Assembly: GCF_009796845.1 (NCBI RefSeq)
Contig: NZ_CP047025.1
Location: 310,001-374,000, forward strand
Origin: Cobetia sp. L2A1
GTDB lineage: Bacteria; Pseudomonadota; Gammaproteobacteria; Pseudomonadales; Halomonadaceae
Direction: 5' to 3'
Length of the DNA: 64,000 nt
The notes under the pieces are model-generated. The model saw only the letters and a list, made by a program, of their open reading frames with translations. It was not told the DNA's origin and ran no database searches. Position 1 is the first letter of the stretch. The number at the start of each line of letters is the position of its first letter. Shown one piece after another: positions 38,958-48,883 of the stretch. The position numbers were made by a program, and so were the translations under genes.

Positions 38958-39304
38958 TTGCCATCCTCTCGTGAATCGTCGAGGCGATTGCCGTTGACGT
39001 GGTCACTGCCCAGGTCACCACGGGCGCGCATCGCCAGGATGACCACGAAGGCCGTCATGGCGAAGCCGATCACGATGGCGGTCAGTACCAGTGCCTGCGG
39101 CAGTGGGTCAGCGGCCGGTGTGCCGGCGCCGACAACGGCCGGGTTGCCATGCATCGCAAGGCCCCCCATCGAGAACAGGAACAGGTTGACCGAGTAGGAC
39201 AGCAGGGTGAGGCCGACCACAACAGGGAAGGTGCGCCCGCGCAGGGTGAGGTAGACACCGCAGGCGGCCAGCAGGCCGGTGGTAGTGGCGTAGAGGGCTT
39301 CCAT
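38954..39304 (-). CDS. mnhC: Mrp Na+/H+ antiporter subunit C
   Basis: A 116-residue three-helix NuoK homologue: [24 protein letters not shown], then LLSYSVNLFLFSMGG, then ALVLTAIVIGFAMTAFVV. The start overlaps the mnhA stop by one base (TGATG). Confidence 0.95.
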   Translation of the reverse strand: MEALYATTTGLLAACGVYLTLRGRTFPVVVGLTLLSYSVNLFLFSMGGLAMHGNPAVVGAGTPAADPLPQALVLTAIVIGFAMTAFVVILAMRARGDLGSDHVNGNRLDDSREDGK

Positions 39305-42096
39305 CAGCTCTTCTCCTTGGTCGGACGGTGCGGTGTCGTCAGCTTGCCGAGGTTGGCGAGAATCATCAGCGTCGCGCCGACTACGGTGAGATAGACGCCG
39401 AGGTCAAACAGCAGCGCGGTAGCCAGCTCGATCTCGCCGATGACGGGAATCGTGAAGTGGCCAAAGGATGACGTCAGGAACGGATAGCCGAATACCCAGC
39501 TGCCCGCACCCGTCAGACCGGCGATCAATACCCCGGCCGCGGCGACGGGCTGATAGGGGAAGCGCAGCCAGCGCTGGGTCCAGTCAACACCGCGCGCGAT
39601 GTAGAGCAGGATGATGGCCACGGCAGTGACCAAACCGGCAATGAAGCCGCCACCCGGCTCGTTGTGTCCGCGCAGGAAGATATAGACCGAGACCAGCAGT
39701 GCCAGTGGCAACAGGGTCTGGGACACGGTGGCCAGAATCATCGGATGACGATCCGGTGACCAGTTGCGTCCATCCAGATCCGTGGAGGGCATGAACAGAC
39801 GTAGACGGTTGAGCAGCTTGAAGATTGCCAGCCCTGCAATACCCAGCACGGTGATTTCACCGAGCGTATCGAAGCCACGGAAGTCGACCAGAATGACGTT
39901 GACCACGTTATGGCCGCCGCCGCCGGAGACGGCATTGGCCATGAAGAAGTCAGAAATCGACTCCACCGGACGCGTCAGGATGGCGAAGTTGAGGCTCGCG
40001 ACCACGACACCGAAGGCGCTGGCCAGTAGCACGTCCCGCATGATGCGGCGGGCACTGGATTCCTTGGGGGTCCGCTGGGGTAGGAAGAACAGCGCCAGCA
40101 TCAGCAGAATCATGGTCACGACCTCGACTGCCAGCTGGGTCAGTGCCAGGTCTGGCGCTGCGAAGCGAGCGAAGGCGAGTGATGTCATCAGTCCCACGAC
40201 CGATAGCATCAGCAGAGAAATGATGCGCTTGCGATGCGTGATGGCAGTCCCGAGACCCGCCAGGCCGGTGATCACGGCGCCTGTCAGCAGCATGGCATCA
40301 AAGGGTTGCTGTTCCACATCGCCACTGAGCTGCGGCACTGCCAGCAGCCCGATGCCGACGAAGAGCAGTGCTGTCAGCAGCAGCCACAGCATGTAACGCT
40401 GCAGAGAGCCGTTCTCGAAGCTATCCATGCTGCGTTCGGCCAGCTTCATCAGCCGCTGTATGTTGGCCTCGAAGACCAGCAGCGCGTTGCGGGCACGGAA
40501 CTGACGCTGGAAGGAATAGAGGTGGTGGCGCAGTGCGTAGACGCCTACCCCGCCGATCAGCGCGATGGCGCTCATCATCAGCGGCACATTGAAACCGTGC
40601 CAGATGGCGAGGCTGAACTCGGGCACCGGGCCCGCCAGTACGCTGGCGGAGGCACTGACCAGCAGGTCCTTGATCACCAGCGACGGCATGATGCCGACCA
40701 GCAGACAGATCAGCACCAGCACCTCAATCGGCAGCTTCATGTAGCGCGGTGGCTCATGCGGGGTCTTCGGCAGGTCTTTCGGCTCGCCATTGAAGAACAC
40801 GTCGTGAATGAAGCGCAGTGAATAGGCCACCGACAGAATGCCGCCTAGCGTTGCCAGTGCTGGAATCAGCCATGACAGACCCCCCAGTAGCTGTGCATCC
40901 AGACTCTCGGCGAAGAACATCTCCTTGGACAGGAAGCCGTTCAGCAGAGGGACCCCAGCCATTGAGGCCGAGGCGACCATCGCCAATATCGTGGTGTGCG
41001 GCATGTAGCGATACAGGCCGTTGAGCTTTCGGATGTCGCGGGTGCCGCACTCGTGATCAACGATACCAGCGGCCATGAACAGCGAGGCCTTGAAGGTGGC
41101 GTGGTTGATGATGTGCAGCAGACCCGCCACGGCGGCCATCTGGCTATTGAAGCCAAACAACAGTGTGATCAGGCCGAGATGGCTGATGGTCGAGAAGGCC
41201 AGCACGCCTTTCAGATCCTGCTTCATCAGGGCAAACCAGGCGCCATAGAGCAGGGTGGCAAGCCCGGTCAGGCTGACAATGTAGAACCACAGGTCAGTGC
41301 CCGACAGAATCGGGTGCATGCGTGCGAGCAGGAAGACGCCTGCCTTGACCATGGTCGCGGAGTGCAGGAAGGCCGAGACAGGTGTCGGGGCGGCCATCGC
41401 GTGGGGCAGCCAGAACTGGAACGGGAACTGGGCTGACTTGGTGAAAGCGCCCAGCAGTACCAATACGAGTGCGACAGGATAGAGCTCACTGGAACGAATC
41501 TGGTCAGCCGCGGCCAAAACCTCATCGAACTGATAACTGCCGACGATGTGCCCGATGACCAGAATGCCCGCCAAGAGTGCCAAGCCTCCCGCACCGGTCA
41601 CGGTCAGCGCCATGCGGGCGCCCTTGCGTGCTTCGCTGAGTTGATACCAGTAGCCGATCAGCAGGAACGAGGTCAGGCTGGTCAACTCCCAGAACACCCA
41701 CATCAGCAGCAGGTTGTCTGCCATCACGATACCGAGCATCGCGGTCATGAACAGCATCAGGAAGCTGTAGAGGCGCGCCAGCGAGTCTTCGCCGGAAAGG
41801 TAATAGCGGGCATAAAGAATGATCAACAGACCAATGCCCAGAATCAGCAGCACGAACAGCGCCGAAAGGCCGTCAAAGCGGAAAGCCAGATCCAACCCCA
41901 GCTCCGTGATCCACGGCAGGTGGAATTGAGGCGTCTGACCGGCAAAGACATCTCCCAGGTGGGAGACAGCAATGCCGAGCGCGATAGCCGGCGCCACCGC
42001 CGTCAGCCAGGCAAGACGGCCGCGGGGTAGATGTCTGGCCAATAGAGGGACCAGGGCACCGAGTAACGGCAATAGCACGATCAACAGCAGGGTCAT
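39304..42096 (-). CDS. mnhA: Mrp Na+/H+ antiporter subunits A and B fused
   Basis: A 930-residue polytopic protein. The N-terminal ~770 residues are MrpA: the proton-channel core with [50 protein letters not shown] and [10 protein letters not shown], followed by the NuoJ-like extension. The C-terminal ~150 residues are MrpB ([17 protein letters not shown]). The A-B fusion marks the group 2 (six-cistron) Mrp systems. The operon exchanges cytosolic Na+ for H+, giving salt and alkali tolerance. CTGGAGCGAG upstream serves as ribosome site. Confidence 0.95.
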   Translation of the reverse strand: MTLLLIVLLPLLGALVPLLARHLPRGRLAWLTAVAPAIALGIAVSHLGDVFAGQTPQFHLPWITELGLDLAFRFDGLSALFVLLILGIGLLIILYARYYLSGEDSLARLYSFLMLFMTAMLGIVMADNLLLMWVFWELTSLTSFLLIGYWYQLSEARKGARMALTVTGAGGLALLAGILVIGHIVGSYQFDEVLAAADQIRSSELYPVALVLVLLGAFTKSAQFPFQFWLPHAMAAPTPVSAFLHSATMVKAGVFLLARMHPILSGTDLWFYIVSLTGLATLLYGAWFALMKQDLKGVLAFSTISHLGLITLLFGFNSQMAAVAGLLHIINHATFKASLFMAAGIVDHECGTRDIRKLNGLYRYMPHTTILAMVASASMAGVPLLNGFLSKEMFFAESLDAQLLGGLSWLIPALATLGGILSVAYSLRFIHDVFFNGEPKDLPKTPHEPPRYMKLPIEVLVLICLLVGIMPSLVIKDLLVSASASVLAGPVPEFSLAIWHGFNVPLMMSAIALIGGVGVYALRHHLYSFQRQFRARNALLVFEANIQRLMKLAERSMDSFENGSLQRYMLWLLLTALLFVGIGLLAVPQLSGDVEQQPFDAMLLTGAVITGLAGLGTAITHRKRIISLLMLSVVGLMTSLAFARFAAPDLALTQLAVEVVTMILLMLALFFLPQRTPKESSARRIMRDVLLASAFGVVVASLNFAILTRPVESISDFFMANAVSGGGGHNVVNVILVDFRGFDTLGEITVLGIAGLAIFKLLNRLRLFMPSTDLDGRNWSPDRHPMILATVSQTLLPLALLVSVYIFLRGHNEPGGGFIAGLVTAVAIILLYIARGVDWTQRWLRFPYQPVAAAGVLIAGLTGAGSWVFGYPFLTSSFGHFTIPVIGEIELATALLFDLGVYLTVVGATLMILANLGKLTTPHRPTKEKS

Positions 42097-42760
42097 GGAA
42101 GACTCGCTCCAGTCGTTGTAGGGCGTTGTCCGTTATTCGCCACCGGGGTAGACACAGGCATGGGCCAGGCCGCCAGCTTCGAGGTCAGGACGCGAGTTTC
42201 GGCCACTGGGTGCCGATAGGATAGGCGAACGCACTGTGGACTGCCGTGATGATGACGCCGTAATGCTCGTCATCATCGCCTATGAGGGCTCCGTGTCAGG
42301 GGAGGTGCTCTCTCATAAGGGCGTGCTAGCCACCGATCAGGGGCGGGCAAGGGTCTACAGTGGTCGCCTCGGGCTACTTGAGGGTCATGCGCACGTGATG
42401 CGCGCACTACCTTCTGGGCGAGACGGCGCCGCCGCGAAGGGCGGGTCAGTCAGGAAGGGAAGACGCACGGCACGGGGTGCCAGCATCCAGGATGGGATGA
42501 GGTCCGCAGCGCGTCCCCGGCTACCCGCGACGGGCAGACGGCGAAAATGCCGGGTTATTGCGGTCATGTCATGTCTTGCGAGCATGGCCGTATGCCTCCT
42601 GAAGCCCCTGGATGACAAGTGTGTGTAAGTGGAGACACTTGCGCGATCTTGTTGAAAACATTGGTGTAACGTGACCTAACCTCTTGAATGTACCACGCAC
42701 TTGCACCCCTCGCCAGCGCATGCCGGACCGGTGTTATTGAGACTTGTGTCGCACTTCATG
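42097..42760. other. Divergent promoter region of the Mrp operon and the second photolyase-like gene
   Basis: About 660 bases with no recognised gene; frames on the plus strand between 42236 and 42628 are Arg-rich and have no family or ribosome site. It should hold the Mrp promoter near 42100-42240. Confidence 0.45.
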
Positions 42761-42787
42761 TTGTACAGGTCGCTTTTTTCTTGTACA
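42761..42787 (+). promoter_or_regulatory. Direct repeat TTGTACA-N13-TTGTACA in the photolyase-like gene promoter
   Basis: Two exact TTGTACA copies start 20 bases apart, 34 bases before the gene start. The first can serve as a -35; TACAAA inside the second lies 17 bases later as a -10. TGTACA is self-complementary, so each half-site is a small palindrome, as for MerR-type light regulators. Confidence 0.5.
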
Positions 42788-42820
42788 AATATTAGACATA
42801 ACTCGATGGCCGGAGCCACC

Positions 42821-44107
42821 ATGCATGACGCTACCAGCATGAATTCGGGCAGCCCGCCGGAGACGTCTCTCGTATGGCTACGTCACGATCTTCGGTTGGA
42901 AGATAACCCGCTATTCTTTCCTCCTCATGAACGACGGTCGCATCAACTGCTGGTGATGTATGTACTTGACCAGCGCTGGCTGACACCTGTCGATGGATTG
43001 CGACGGCTGGGCGCGGCGCGCCTGCGTCTACTATGGCAAAGCCTGATGAACCTGCGTGGCATGTTGCTGCGTCGGGGTAGTGATCTGCTCGTGCGTATCG
43101 GGGACCCAGTCGAGGAAGTGCTGGCGCTAGTGCATCAGCACGACGTGGAATGCCTTGAAGTCAGTCATGCTCCCGGTCACGAAGACCGTCAGGCGCTGAG
43201 CCATATAGCGCAGCGGTTACCCGTCACTACGACGCTGTATTGCCACGCTCAGGATCAGATTGCACTTGGTTCCGCTGAGAATGATTCAGGCGTATCTGTA
43301 CCCGACACGCGGATCTTAGAGGATACGTGTGCAGCACATCAGTGGGAGGTCGTGTCTGGCGCGGGCCGTTATGCATCGTATCGTGCGAGAACGCCGCTGG
43401 AAGGGCTGCCCTACTCACTGCCGCCGTGGCCAGATTCGGCCGCACGAGGCTTTCCGCCGCTCGCTTCCATATGCACGGCTGCCAACCGTTGGCAGCCGGA
43501 AATCCCCGCGCTTGCTGCTCTGCAGGGTGGGGAAGAACCCGCGCGTGCACAGTTGGAGGCGTTGATCTGGCATGCTGGGCTTGCGTCTCATGAGCAGGAC
43601 TCGTGTCTGCCCTGCACGCCTGGTCAGCCAACCTGGTTACTATCGCCCTGGTTGACGTTGGGCTGTATTTCGGCGCGTCGTATTCTGCAGGTGCTGAATG
43701 AGCGCCGCCGAGAAATCGGTGACGATGAGGCCTGTCAGCGCCTGGTTGCTGGCTTGGTTCAGCGCGAGCGTTGGCAGCAGAGATTGCGGGAGAAGGAAGG
43801 CTCGGAGTCAGGCGTCGGAGCTGAAAAGTGGTGTGGTGACGAGCTGCACGAGCAGGAGACCAACAGTGAGGCATTTGTTCGTTGGCGCGAAGGCAGGAGT
43901 GGCGATGCCCGTGCTGATCGAGCGATGCAGGTCTTGGCGCATGAAGGCTGGTTGCCGTGTCCTGAGCGTCGATATCTGGCCCATATCTGGCTAGAAGGCG
44001 GAGGGGACTGGCGATTGGGAGCACGCTGGTTCGAGCGCTGTCTGCTCGATTATGACGTCGCCGTCACCTGGGGTGAATGGCGACGCCTGGCAGGCTTGCC
44101 CGTGTGA
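42821..44107 (+). CDS. Divergent photolyase/cryptochrome-like protein (DASH-like)
   Basis: A 428-residue protein of the photolyase superfamily. The N-domain starts LVWLRHDLRLEDNPLFF; LSPWLTLGCISARRI and DWRLGARWFERCLLDYDV in the C-domain match DASH cryptochromes. Key FAD-pocket motifs differ: TGYPxVD is SGDARAD, the SNRGRQ region is PCPERR, and the NYGNW segment is TWGEW, so the Asn near flavin N5 is absent. It may bind FAD differently or not repair DNA. Start 42821 has GGAG 5 bases upstream. It has its own promoter with a TTGTACA repeat. Confidence 0.75.
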   Translation: MHDATSMNSGSPPETSLVWLRHDLRLEDNPLFFPPHERRSHQLLVMYVLDQRWLTPVDGLRRLGAARLRLLWQSLMNLRGMLLRRGSDLLVRIGDPVEEVLALVHQHDVECLEVSHAPGHEDRQALSHIAQRLPVTTTLYCHAQDQIALGSAENDSGVSVPDTRILEDTCAAHQWEVVSGAGRYASYRARTPLEGLPYSLPPWPDSAARGFPPLASICTAANRWQPEIPALAALQGGEEPARAQLEALIWHAGLASHEQDSCLPCTPGQPTWLLSPWLTLGCISARRILQVLNERRREIGDDEACQRLVAGLVQRERWQQRLREKEGSESGVGAEKWCGDELHEQETNSEAFVRWREGRSGDARADRAMQVLAHEGWLPCPERRYLAHIWLEGGGDWRLGARWFERCLLDYDVAVTWGEWRRLAGLPV

Positions 44108-44149
44108 CATGAGGCTCTGGACGTCTGTCACACGGGCATCATTTGAGTA

Positions 44150-44875
44150 CTAGCTCAATCGTGCCAATAGCGCCGTGACAGCCGTCTCCACGCGCAGGAT
44201 GCGCTCACCGAGATGGACACCCTGGAAGCCAGTGCTCATGAATTGCTCCACCTCATAGTCCACGAACCCTCCCTCTGGGCCGATCGCCAGCATGATCGGC
44301 TCGCTGACCGCCCGTGGACAGGCATCGGCCATGCCCGGATGTGCAATGATGCCGCGGGGCTTGGGGGCATTCAGTGGTGCCATCAACGCTGGCAGACGAT
44401 CTTCCACGAACGGCTTGAAGAGCTTTTCCTGCGTGACGATCGGCATTGTCGTGTCGCGTGCCTGCTCAAGCCCGAGTATCAGGTGCTGGCGAATCTTCTC
44501 TGCGCTTAATTCCGGTGACTGCCAGTAGCTCTTCTCGACTCGCCGCGTGTGCAGCAAAGTAATGTGCTTGACGCCTAGCGCGGTGACGTGTTCCAGCGAG
44601 CGGGCCAGCATGCGCGGCCGTGGCAATGCCAGTAATAGATGTACGTTCGAGGGCGGCGGCGGCTCACGTTCCAGGCGTAGGCTGAACTCCGCAGATTCCG
44701 TATCGATACTTTCCAGCCGGCCACGACCGATCAGACCACCCTCGATGCCCAGCGTCATCTCGTCGCCCACGGCGGCGCGATGCACCTCGTGCAGGTGGCG
44801 CAGACGGCGTGGGTCGGTGACACGGGCGCGGTCGGGCGCGATGAGATCATCAGCGCCGAGCAGAATCAGGTTCAT
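44150..44875 (-). CDS. rsmE: 16S rRNA (uracil(1498)-N3)-methyltransferase
   Basis: A 241-residue SPOUT methyltransferase. It has an N-terminal PUA-like domain (RVTDPRRLRHLHEVHRAAVGDEM), then the knot with KHITLLHTRRVEKSYW, LAIGPEGGFVDYEVE and LGERILRVETAVTALLARL at the C-terminus. It modifies U1498 of 16S rRNA. The ribosome binding site is weak. It is convergent with the photolyase-like gene. Confidence 0.94.
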   Translation of the reverse strand: MNLILLGADDLIAPDRARVTDPRRLRHLHEVHRAAVGDEMTLGIEGGLIGRGRLESIDTESAEFSLRLEREPPPPSNVHLLLALPRPRMLARSLEHVTALGVKHITLLHTRRVEKSYWQSPELSAEKIRQHLILGLEQARDTTMPIVTQEKLFKPFVEDRLPALMAPLNAPKPRGIIAHPGMADACPRAVSEPIMLAIGPEGGFVDYEVEQFMSTGFQGVHLGERILRVETAVTALLARLS

Positions 44876-45118
44876 GGTAATACCGGAGACAGTGAAGAGA
44901 GGAAATGACGAGGCGGAACCACGCGTGGGGCATGGGTCCAGTGCGTACCGGTGCCGCCAGATAGCGTTTCGCGACGGGCGTCATTCTAGCATGGCCCTCT
45001 GCATGATCGGGCCGGTTCGCCAGGGACATGGCTCAGAATGCAGGCGCAGGAATAAGGCTTTTCTTGCAGTGCCCCCCCTTGAGTGCACAATGTAGAAAAA
45101 TCGATAGGAGCCTGACCT

Positions 45119-45628
45119 GTGCGAGTCATCCGAAAATATGCCAATCGGCGCCTCTACGATACCGAACAGAGCCGTTATGTGACCCTTGAAGACCTGCGCA
45201 GCCTTGTGCTGGCGGAAGAGGTCTTCAAGGTGGAAGACGCCAAGAGTGGTGAGGATCTAACCCGCACTATTCTGCTGACGATCATCATCGAGCAGGAACA
45301 AGGCGATGGCGACGCTGAAATTTTCTCCAATGAGCTGCTGGAGCAGTTTATCCGTATCTACGCGATGGCCAAGCCGCTGCCGCTAGCCGGGTATCTGGAG
45401 CAGGGCACGCGCCTGATGATGGAGCAGCAACATCGTATGCAGGAGCAGTGGTCGCAAGCGATACGCCACTCGCCAATGGAGATGATGCGCGAGGTGGCTG
45501 AGGAAAACCTGCGCTTCTGGCAGCAGGCGATGGGTACGGGCATGGCGGGGTCAAAGGGGCCAGCACATCCAGAGGCTGCTGCGCCGAGTGATGACGACGA
45601 GACACCGAATGAAGATGACCGCCCTTAG
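45119..45628 (+). CDS. phaR: Polyhydroxyalkanoate synthesis regulator PhaR
   Basis: A 169-residue repressor whose DNA-binding domain is VIRKYANRRLYDTEQSRYVTLEDL (residues ~3-26), followed by a PHB-accumulation domain and a disordered acidic tail. It senses PHA granules and represses phasin and storage genes. It starts at GTG 45119 with TAGGAG 8 bases upstream. No phaC/phaP genes lie in this window. Confidence 0.93.
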   Translation: MRVIRKYANRRLYDTEQSRYVTLEDLRSLVLAEEVFKVEDAKSGEDLTRTILLTIIIEQEQGDGDAEIFSNELLEQFIRIYAMAKPLPLAGYLEQGTRLMMEQQHRMQEQWSQAIRHSPMEMMREVAEENLRFWQQAMGTGMAGSKGPAHPEAAAPSDDDETPNEDDRP

Positions 45629-45698
45629 CGGTGAGAGATTTGCTCGGGCGGCGTGGCTGTCATTGAAAGCGTAGCTGTCACAGAAAATCGCCACGATG

Positions 45699-45736
45699 TG
45701 AAAAGGGGCGTCCCGAGTGGGGCGCCTTTCTGCCAT
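45699..45736 (+). terminator. Imperfect hairpin terminator between phaR and purD
   Basis: AAAGGGGCGTCCC and GGGGCGCCTTT arms around a GAGT loop, imperfectly paired, then TTTCTG. Confidence 0.45.
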
Positions 45737-45816
45737 AATGCGCACCCTGATTACTCACTGGTGGCTCGCGTCGCGCGGGTAGCCTTGATCCTCACTAGCT
45801 CATGAAGGTTGAAAAG

Positions 45817-47109
45817 ATGAAGGTCCTGATCATCGGCGGCGGTGGCCGCGAACATGCGCTGGCCTGGAAGGCCGCCCAGTCATCTCGTGTCGAGGAGGTC
45901 TTCGTGGCCCCCGGCAATGCGGGCACGGCGCGCGAGTCCAAGCTGACCAATCTGGCCATTGCAGCGGATGATATCGACGGGCTATTGAGCTTTGCACGTG
46001 ACCACGGCATTGAGCTGACCATTGTCGGCCCCGAGGCACCGCTGGTGATCGGTGTGGTTGACCGTTTCCGCGAGGCAGGCCTGAAGTGCTTTGGCCCGAC
46101 CGCCGGCGCTGCACAGCTTGAGGGTTCAAAGGCCTTTACCAAGGACTTTCTCGCCCGCCACGCCATTCCGACCGGCGACTATGCGACCTTCTCAGATATC
46201 GAGGGGGCGCTAGCTTATCTCGCCACTCATCCTGCCCCGATCGTCATCAAGGCTGATGGGCTGGCGGCGGGCAAGGGTGTGGTGGTGGCGATGAGTGATG
46301 TCGAGGCGCAGGCCGCCGTGCGTGACATGCTCGAAGACAACGCCTTTGGCGATGCTGGTGCACGCGTCGTGATTGAAGAATTCCTCGATGGCGAAGAAGC
46401 CAGCTTCATCGTGATGGTCGATGGCGAGAATGTGCTGCCAATGGCGACCAGTCAGGATCATAAGCGGGTCGGTGAAGGTGATACCGGCCCGAATACCGGC
46501 GGCATGGGAGCGTATTCTCCAGCGGCGGTCGTCACTGCTGACGTACACCAGCGCGTGATGGATGAGATCATTCTGCCTACCGTGCGTGGCATGGCAGCGG
46601 AAGGTCATCCGTATACGGGCTTCCTGTACGCGGGCCTGATGATTGACGCTGAAGGAACGCCGAAAATCATCGAGTACAACTGTCGCTTCGGTGATCCGGA
46701 AACCCAGCCGATCATGGTGCGCCTGAAGTCTGATCTGGTGGCACTATGTCTGGCCGCTGAAGAAGGGCGCCTCGCATCTCAGACCTGTGAGTGGGATTCC
46801 CGCGCTGCCGTGGGTGTCGTTCTGGCGGCTGGCGGCTATCCGGCCAGCTACCGCAAGGGTGATGTCATCAGTGGCTTTGACGCTGCCGAAGCGACGGGCT
46901 GCAAGGTCTTCCATGCGGGGACTGCCGAGCAGGATGGGCACGTTGTCACTAGCGGTGGCCGCGTATTGTGCGTGACTGCATTGGGTGACAGCGTAGCCGC
47001 TGCGACTGAGCGCGCCTATGAAGGCGTGGATGCCATCAGCTGGCAGGACATGCTGGTACGCCGTGATATCGCCTGGCGTGCCATCGCCCGTGAACGTGGC
47101 GATGCCTGA
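45817..47109 (+). CDS. purD: Phosphoribosylamine-glycine ligase
   Basis: A 430-residue ATP-grasp enzyme of purine synthesis that joins glycine to phosphoribosylamine. MKVLIIGGGGREHALAWKAA at the N-terminus, IVIKADGLAAGKGV for ATP binding, NTGGMGAYSP, and EYNCRFGDPETQ. Start 45817 matches E. coli PurD and has AAGG 8 bases upstream; an ATG five codons earlier is possible. There is no purH alongside. Confidence 0.96.
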   Translation: MKVLIIGGGGREHALAWKAAQSSRVEEVFVAPGNAGTARESKLTNLAIAADDIDGLLSFARDHGIELTIVGPEAPLVIGVVDRFREAGLKCFGPTAGAAQLEGSKAFTKDFLARHAIPTGDYATFSDIEGALAYLATHPAPIVIKADGLAAGKGVVVAMSDVEAQAAVRDMLEDNAFGDAGARVVIEEFLDGEEASFIVMVDGENVLPMATSQDHKRVGEGDTGPNTGGMGAYSPAAVVTADVHQRVMDEIILPTVRGMAAEGHPYTGFLYAGLMIDAEGTPKIIEYNCRFGDPETQPIMVRLKSDLVALCLAAEEGRLASQTCEWDSRAAVGVVLAAGGYPASYRKGDVISGFDAAEATGCKVFHAGTAEQDGHVVTSGGRVLCVTALGDSVAAATERAYEGVDAISWQDMLVRRDIAWRAIARERGDA

Positions 47110-47144
47110 GGCATTGCAGTCCTGATTGACTGCTGATTTTTTTC

Positions 47145-47179
47145 ACGACATGACCCGGCCTATGGCCGGGTCATGTCGT
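47145..47179 (+). terminator. Perfect 16-bp hairpin after purD
   Basis: A stem of 16 uninterrupted pairs (47145-47160 with 47164-47179) and a 3-nt loop, 36 bases after the purD stop. A T-run precedes rather than follows it; transcription end or mRNA 3' protection is likely. Confidence 0.65.
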
Positions 47180-47473
47180 TGGAATATCCATAAAAGCACA
47201 ATGTGGTTCTACGACCATCGTGTCGAGAGTCTGGTCATACCGGCACTACCCGTGCGATAACTTCCTATCAAATACAATTCAGAATTGATGGACATGTCAT
47301 CGGTTTACCACGAGTAAAAGAGAAGGGCGCGCCATGCCGGGACGTATCGGGGCATGGTTTTCCGGTTGGTGATTTATGCGATCAACCGCTTGCCCATTCA
47401 CTTTACCTGCGCCGACTTGCACATACCGTCTTACACACGCCGCCTTACACAGGTGCAGTCACAAGGAGTCACT

Positions 47474-47929
47474 ATGGATCGTATCCGGCTCGAATTCCCG
47501 GAACCACGCCTTGTGCATCGTCATGCCATGACGATTCGGGTCAGCGACATCAATTATGGTCAGCACCTTGGACATGACAGTGTGATCAGTCTTGCTCACG
47601 AAGCGCGTGGTCAGGCGTGGCAGGCGATGGGCTTCCCCGAGTGGGACGTGGATGGCCTGATGAGTATCGTGTCTGATCTTGCCGTGCAGTATCAGGGCGA
47701 AGGCAAGCTAAGCGATGCCATCATGGTCGAGACTGCGATGGAGCCAGTGTCCGGCAAGGCGCTTGGGGTCTATCACCGTCTTGTGCGTCAATGTGATGAC
47801 AAGATACTCGCGACATTGGCTGTTGGTCTGGTCTTCGCAGATACGCAGGGCTTGGCAGTACCGAGTGAGCGCGTCAGTGATGCCATTGAACGGGCTGTCT
47901 CCGACATGACGCCTCGGGTATCGAACTGA
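47474..47929 (+). CDS. Hotdog-fold acyl-CoA thioesterase
   Basis: A 151-residue 4HBT-type thioesterase: AMTIRVSDINYGQHLGHDSVISLAHEAR carries the D..YGQHLGH active-site segment (the family's D-x-N-xGHx-N-variant), followed by VQYQGEGKLSDAIMVET. It probably cleaves acyl- or aryl-CoA. AAGGAG lies 6 bases before the ATG at 47474; an earlier ATG at 47354 is unsupported. The stop overlaps the phosphoribulokinase start by one base (TGATG). Confidence 0.85.
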   Translation: MDRIRLEFPEPRLVHRHAMTIRVSDINYGQHLGHDSVISLAHEARGQAWQAMGFPEWDVDGLMSIVSDLAVQYQGEGKLSDAIMVETAMEPVSGKALGVYHRLVRQCDDKILATLAVGLVFADTQGLAVPSERVSDAIERAVSDMTPRVSN

Positions 47930-48801
47930 TGTCGCGGGAATATCCAGTGATTGCCGTCACCGGCTCCTCCGGTGCGGGGACCACCACGGTCATGCGTACC
48001 TTTGAGCGTATGTTCTCGCGCGAGGCAATTCATGCTGCCTATGTGGACGGTGATGCTTTCCATCGCTACACGCGTGCCGAGCTGGTACGCATGTTCAAGG
48101 AAGCGCCAGAGCGTAAGCGTGAGCTATCGCACTTTGCGGTCGAGGCCAATCAGCTCGATCGTCTGGAAGCGCTATTTCTCGAATATGGTGAGCAAGGCTC
48201 CGGTACGCATCGGCATTATATTCACGCTGAAGACAAGCGGATGATCGAGGCGGGCTACAAGGTGGGTACCTTCACCGAGTGGCAATCACTGCCGGATTGC
48301 ACAGACCTGTTGTTCTATGAGGGGCTACATGGCGGGCTGGTGACGCCGGAGCATGATATTGCACGTCATGTGGACCTGCTGATTGGCGTGGCACCGACCA
48401 TGAATCTGGAGTGGATCCAGAAGATTGATCGCGATACCAAGCTGCGAGGCCACTCCCAAGAGGCGGTAGTCGATACCATCCTGAGTCGCATGGATGACTA
48501 CGTGCGCTATATCCAGCCGCAGTTCTCGCGCACGCACATCAACTTCCAGCGCGTGCCGACGGTAGATACCTCCAACCCGTTCGAGCGACAGGACATTCCG
48601 ACTGACGCTGAATCGATGGTCGTCGTCCATTTTCGTGATCCGGGCAGTGTCGACTTTCCCTTTCTCTTGGCAATGATCCAAGGCTCGTTCATGTCGCGCC
48701 CGCATACGCTGGTGGTGCCTGGTGCATTGATGTCATTGGCCATCGAGCTGATCATCACACCTCTGGTCAAGGGCTTGCTGGCGCAACGACGCTTCCGTTG
48801 A
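47929..48801 (+). CDS. prkB: Phosphoribulokinase family protein (PrkB-like)
   Basis: A 290-residue class I phosphoribulokinase homologue. The P-loop is GSSGAGTTTV (residues 12-21); YVDGDAFHRY, HFAVEANQLDRL, GTHRHYIHAEDK and FYEGLHGG follow, as in autotroph PRK. Activity would make ribulose-1,5-bisphosphate, but no RuBisCO or Calvin genes are seen; E. coli also carries such an orphan (PrkB) of unknown role. It is translationally coupled to the thioesterase upstream. Confidence 0.88.
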   Translation: MSREYPVIAVTGSSGAGTTTVMRTFERMFSREAIHAAYVDGDAFHRYTRAELVRMFKEAPERKRELSHFAVEANQLDRLEALFLEYGEQGSGTHRHYIHAEDKRMIEAGYKVGTFTEWQSLPDCTDLLFYEGLHGGLVTPEHDIARHVDLLIGVAPTMNLEWIQKIDRDTKLRGHSQEAVVDTILSRMDDYVRYIQPQFSRTHINFQRVPTVDTSNPFERQDIPTDAESMVVVHFRDPGSVDFPFLLAMIQGSFMSRPHTLVVPGALMSLAIELIITPLVKGLLAQRRFR

Positions 48802-48883
48802 GTACGGCTGCGCCTGATATTCACTCCGGATGAAAAAATGACGAGGCATCATTGGATGCGTCGTTCATCAAAGGAAGCATTCA

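Noticed and set aside
42236..42628. A 130-residue plus-strand frame in the Mrp/photolyase intergenic region
   Set aside because: Arg-rich composition, no domain, no ribosome site; better read as promoter DNA.
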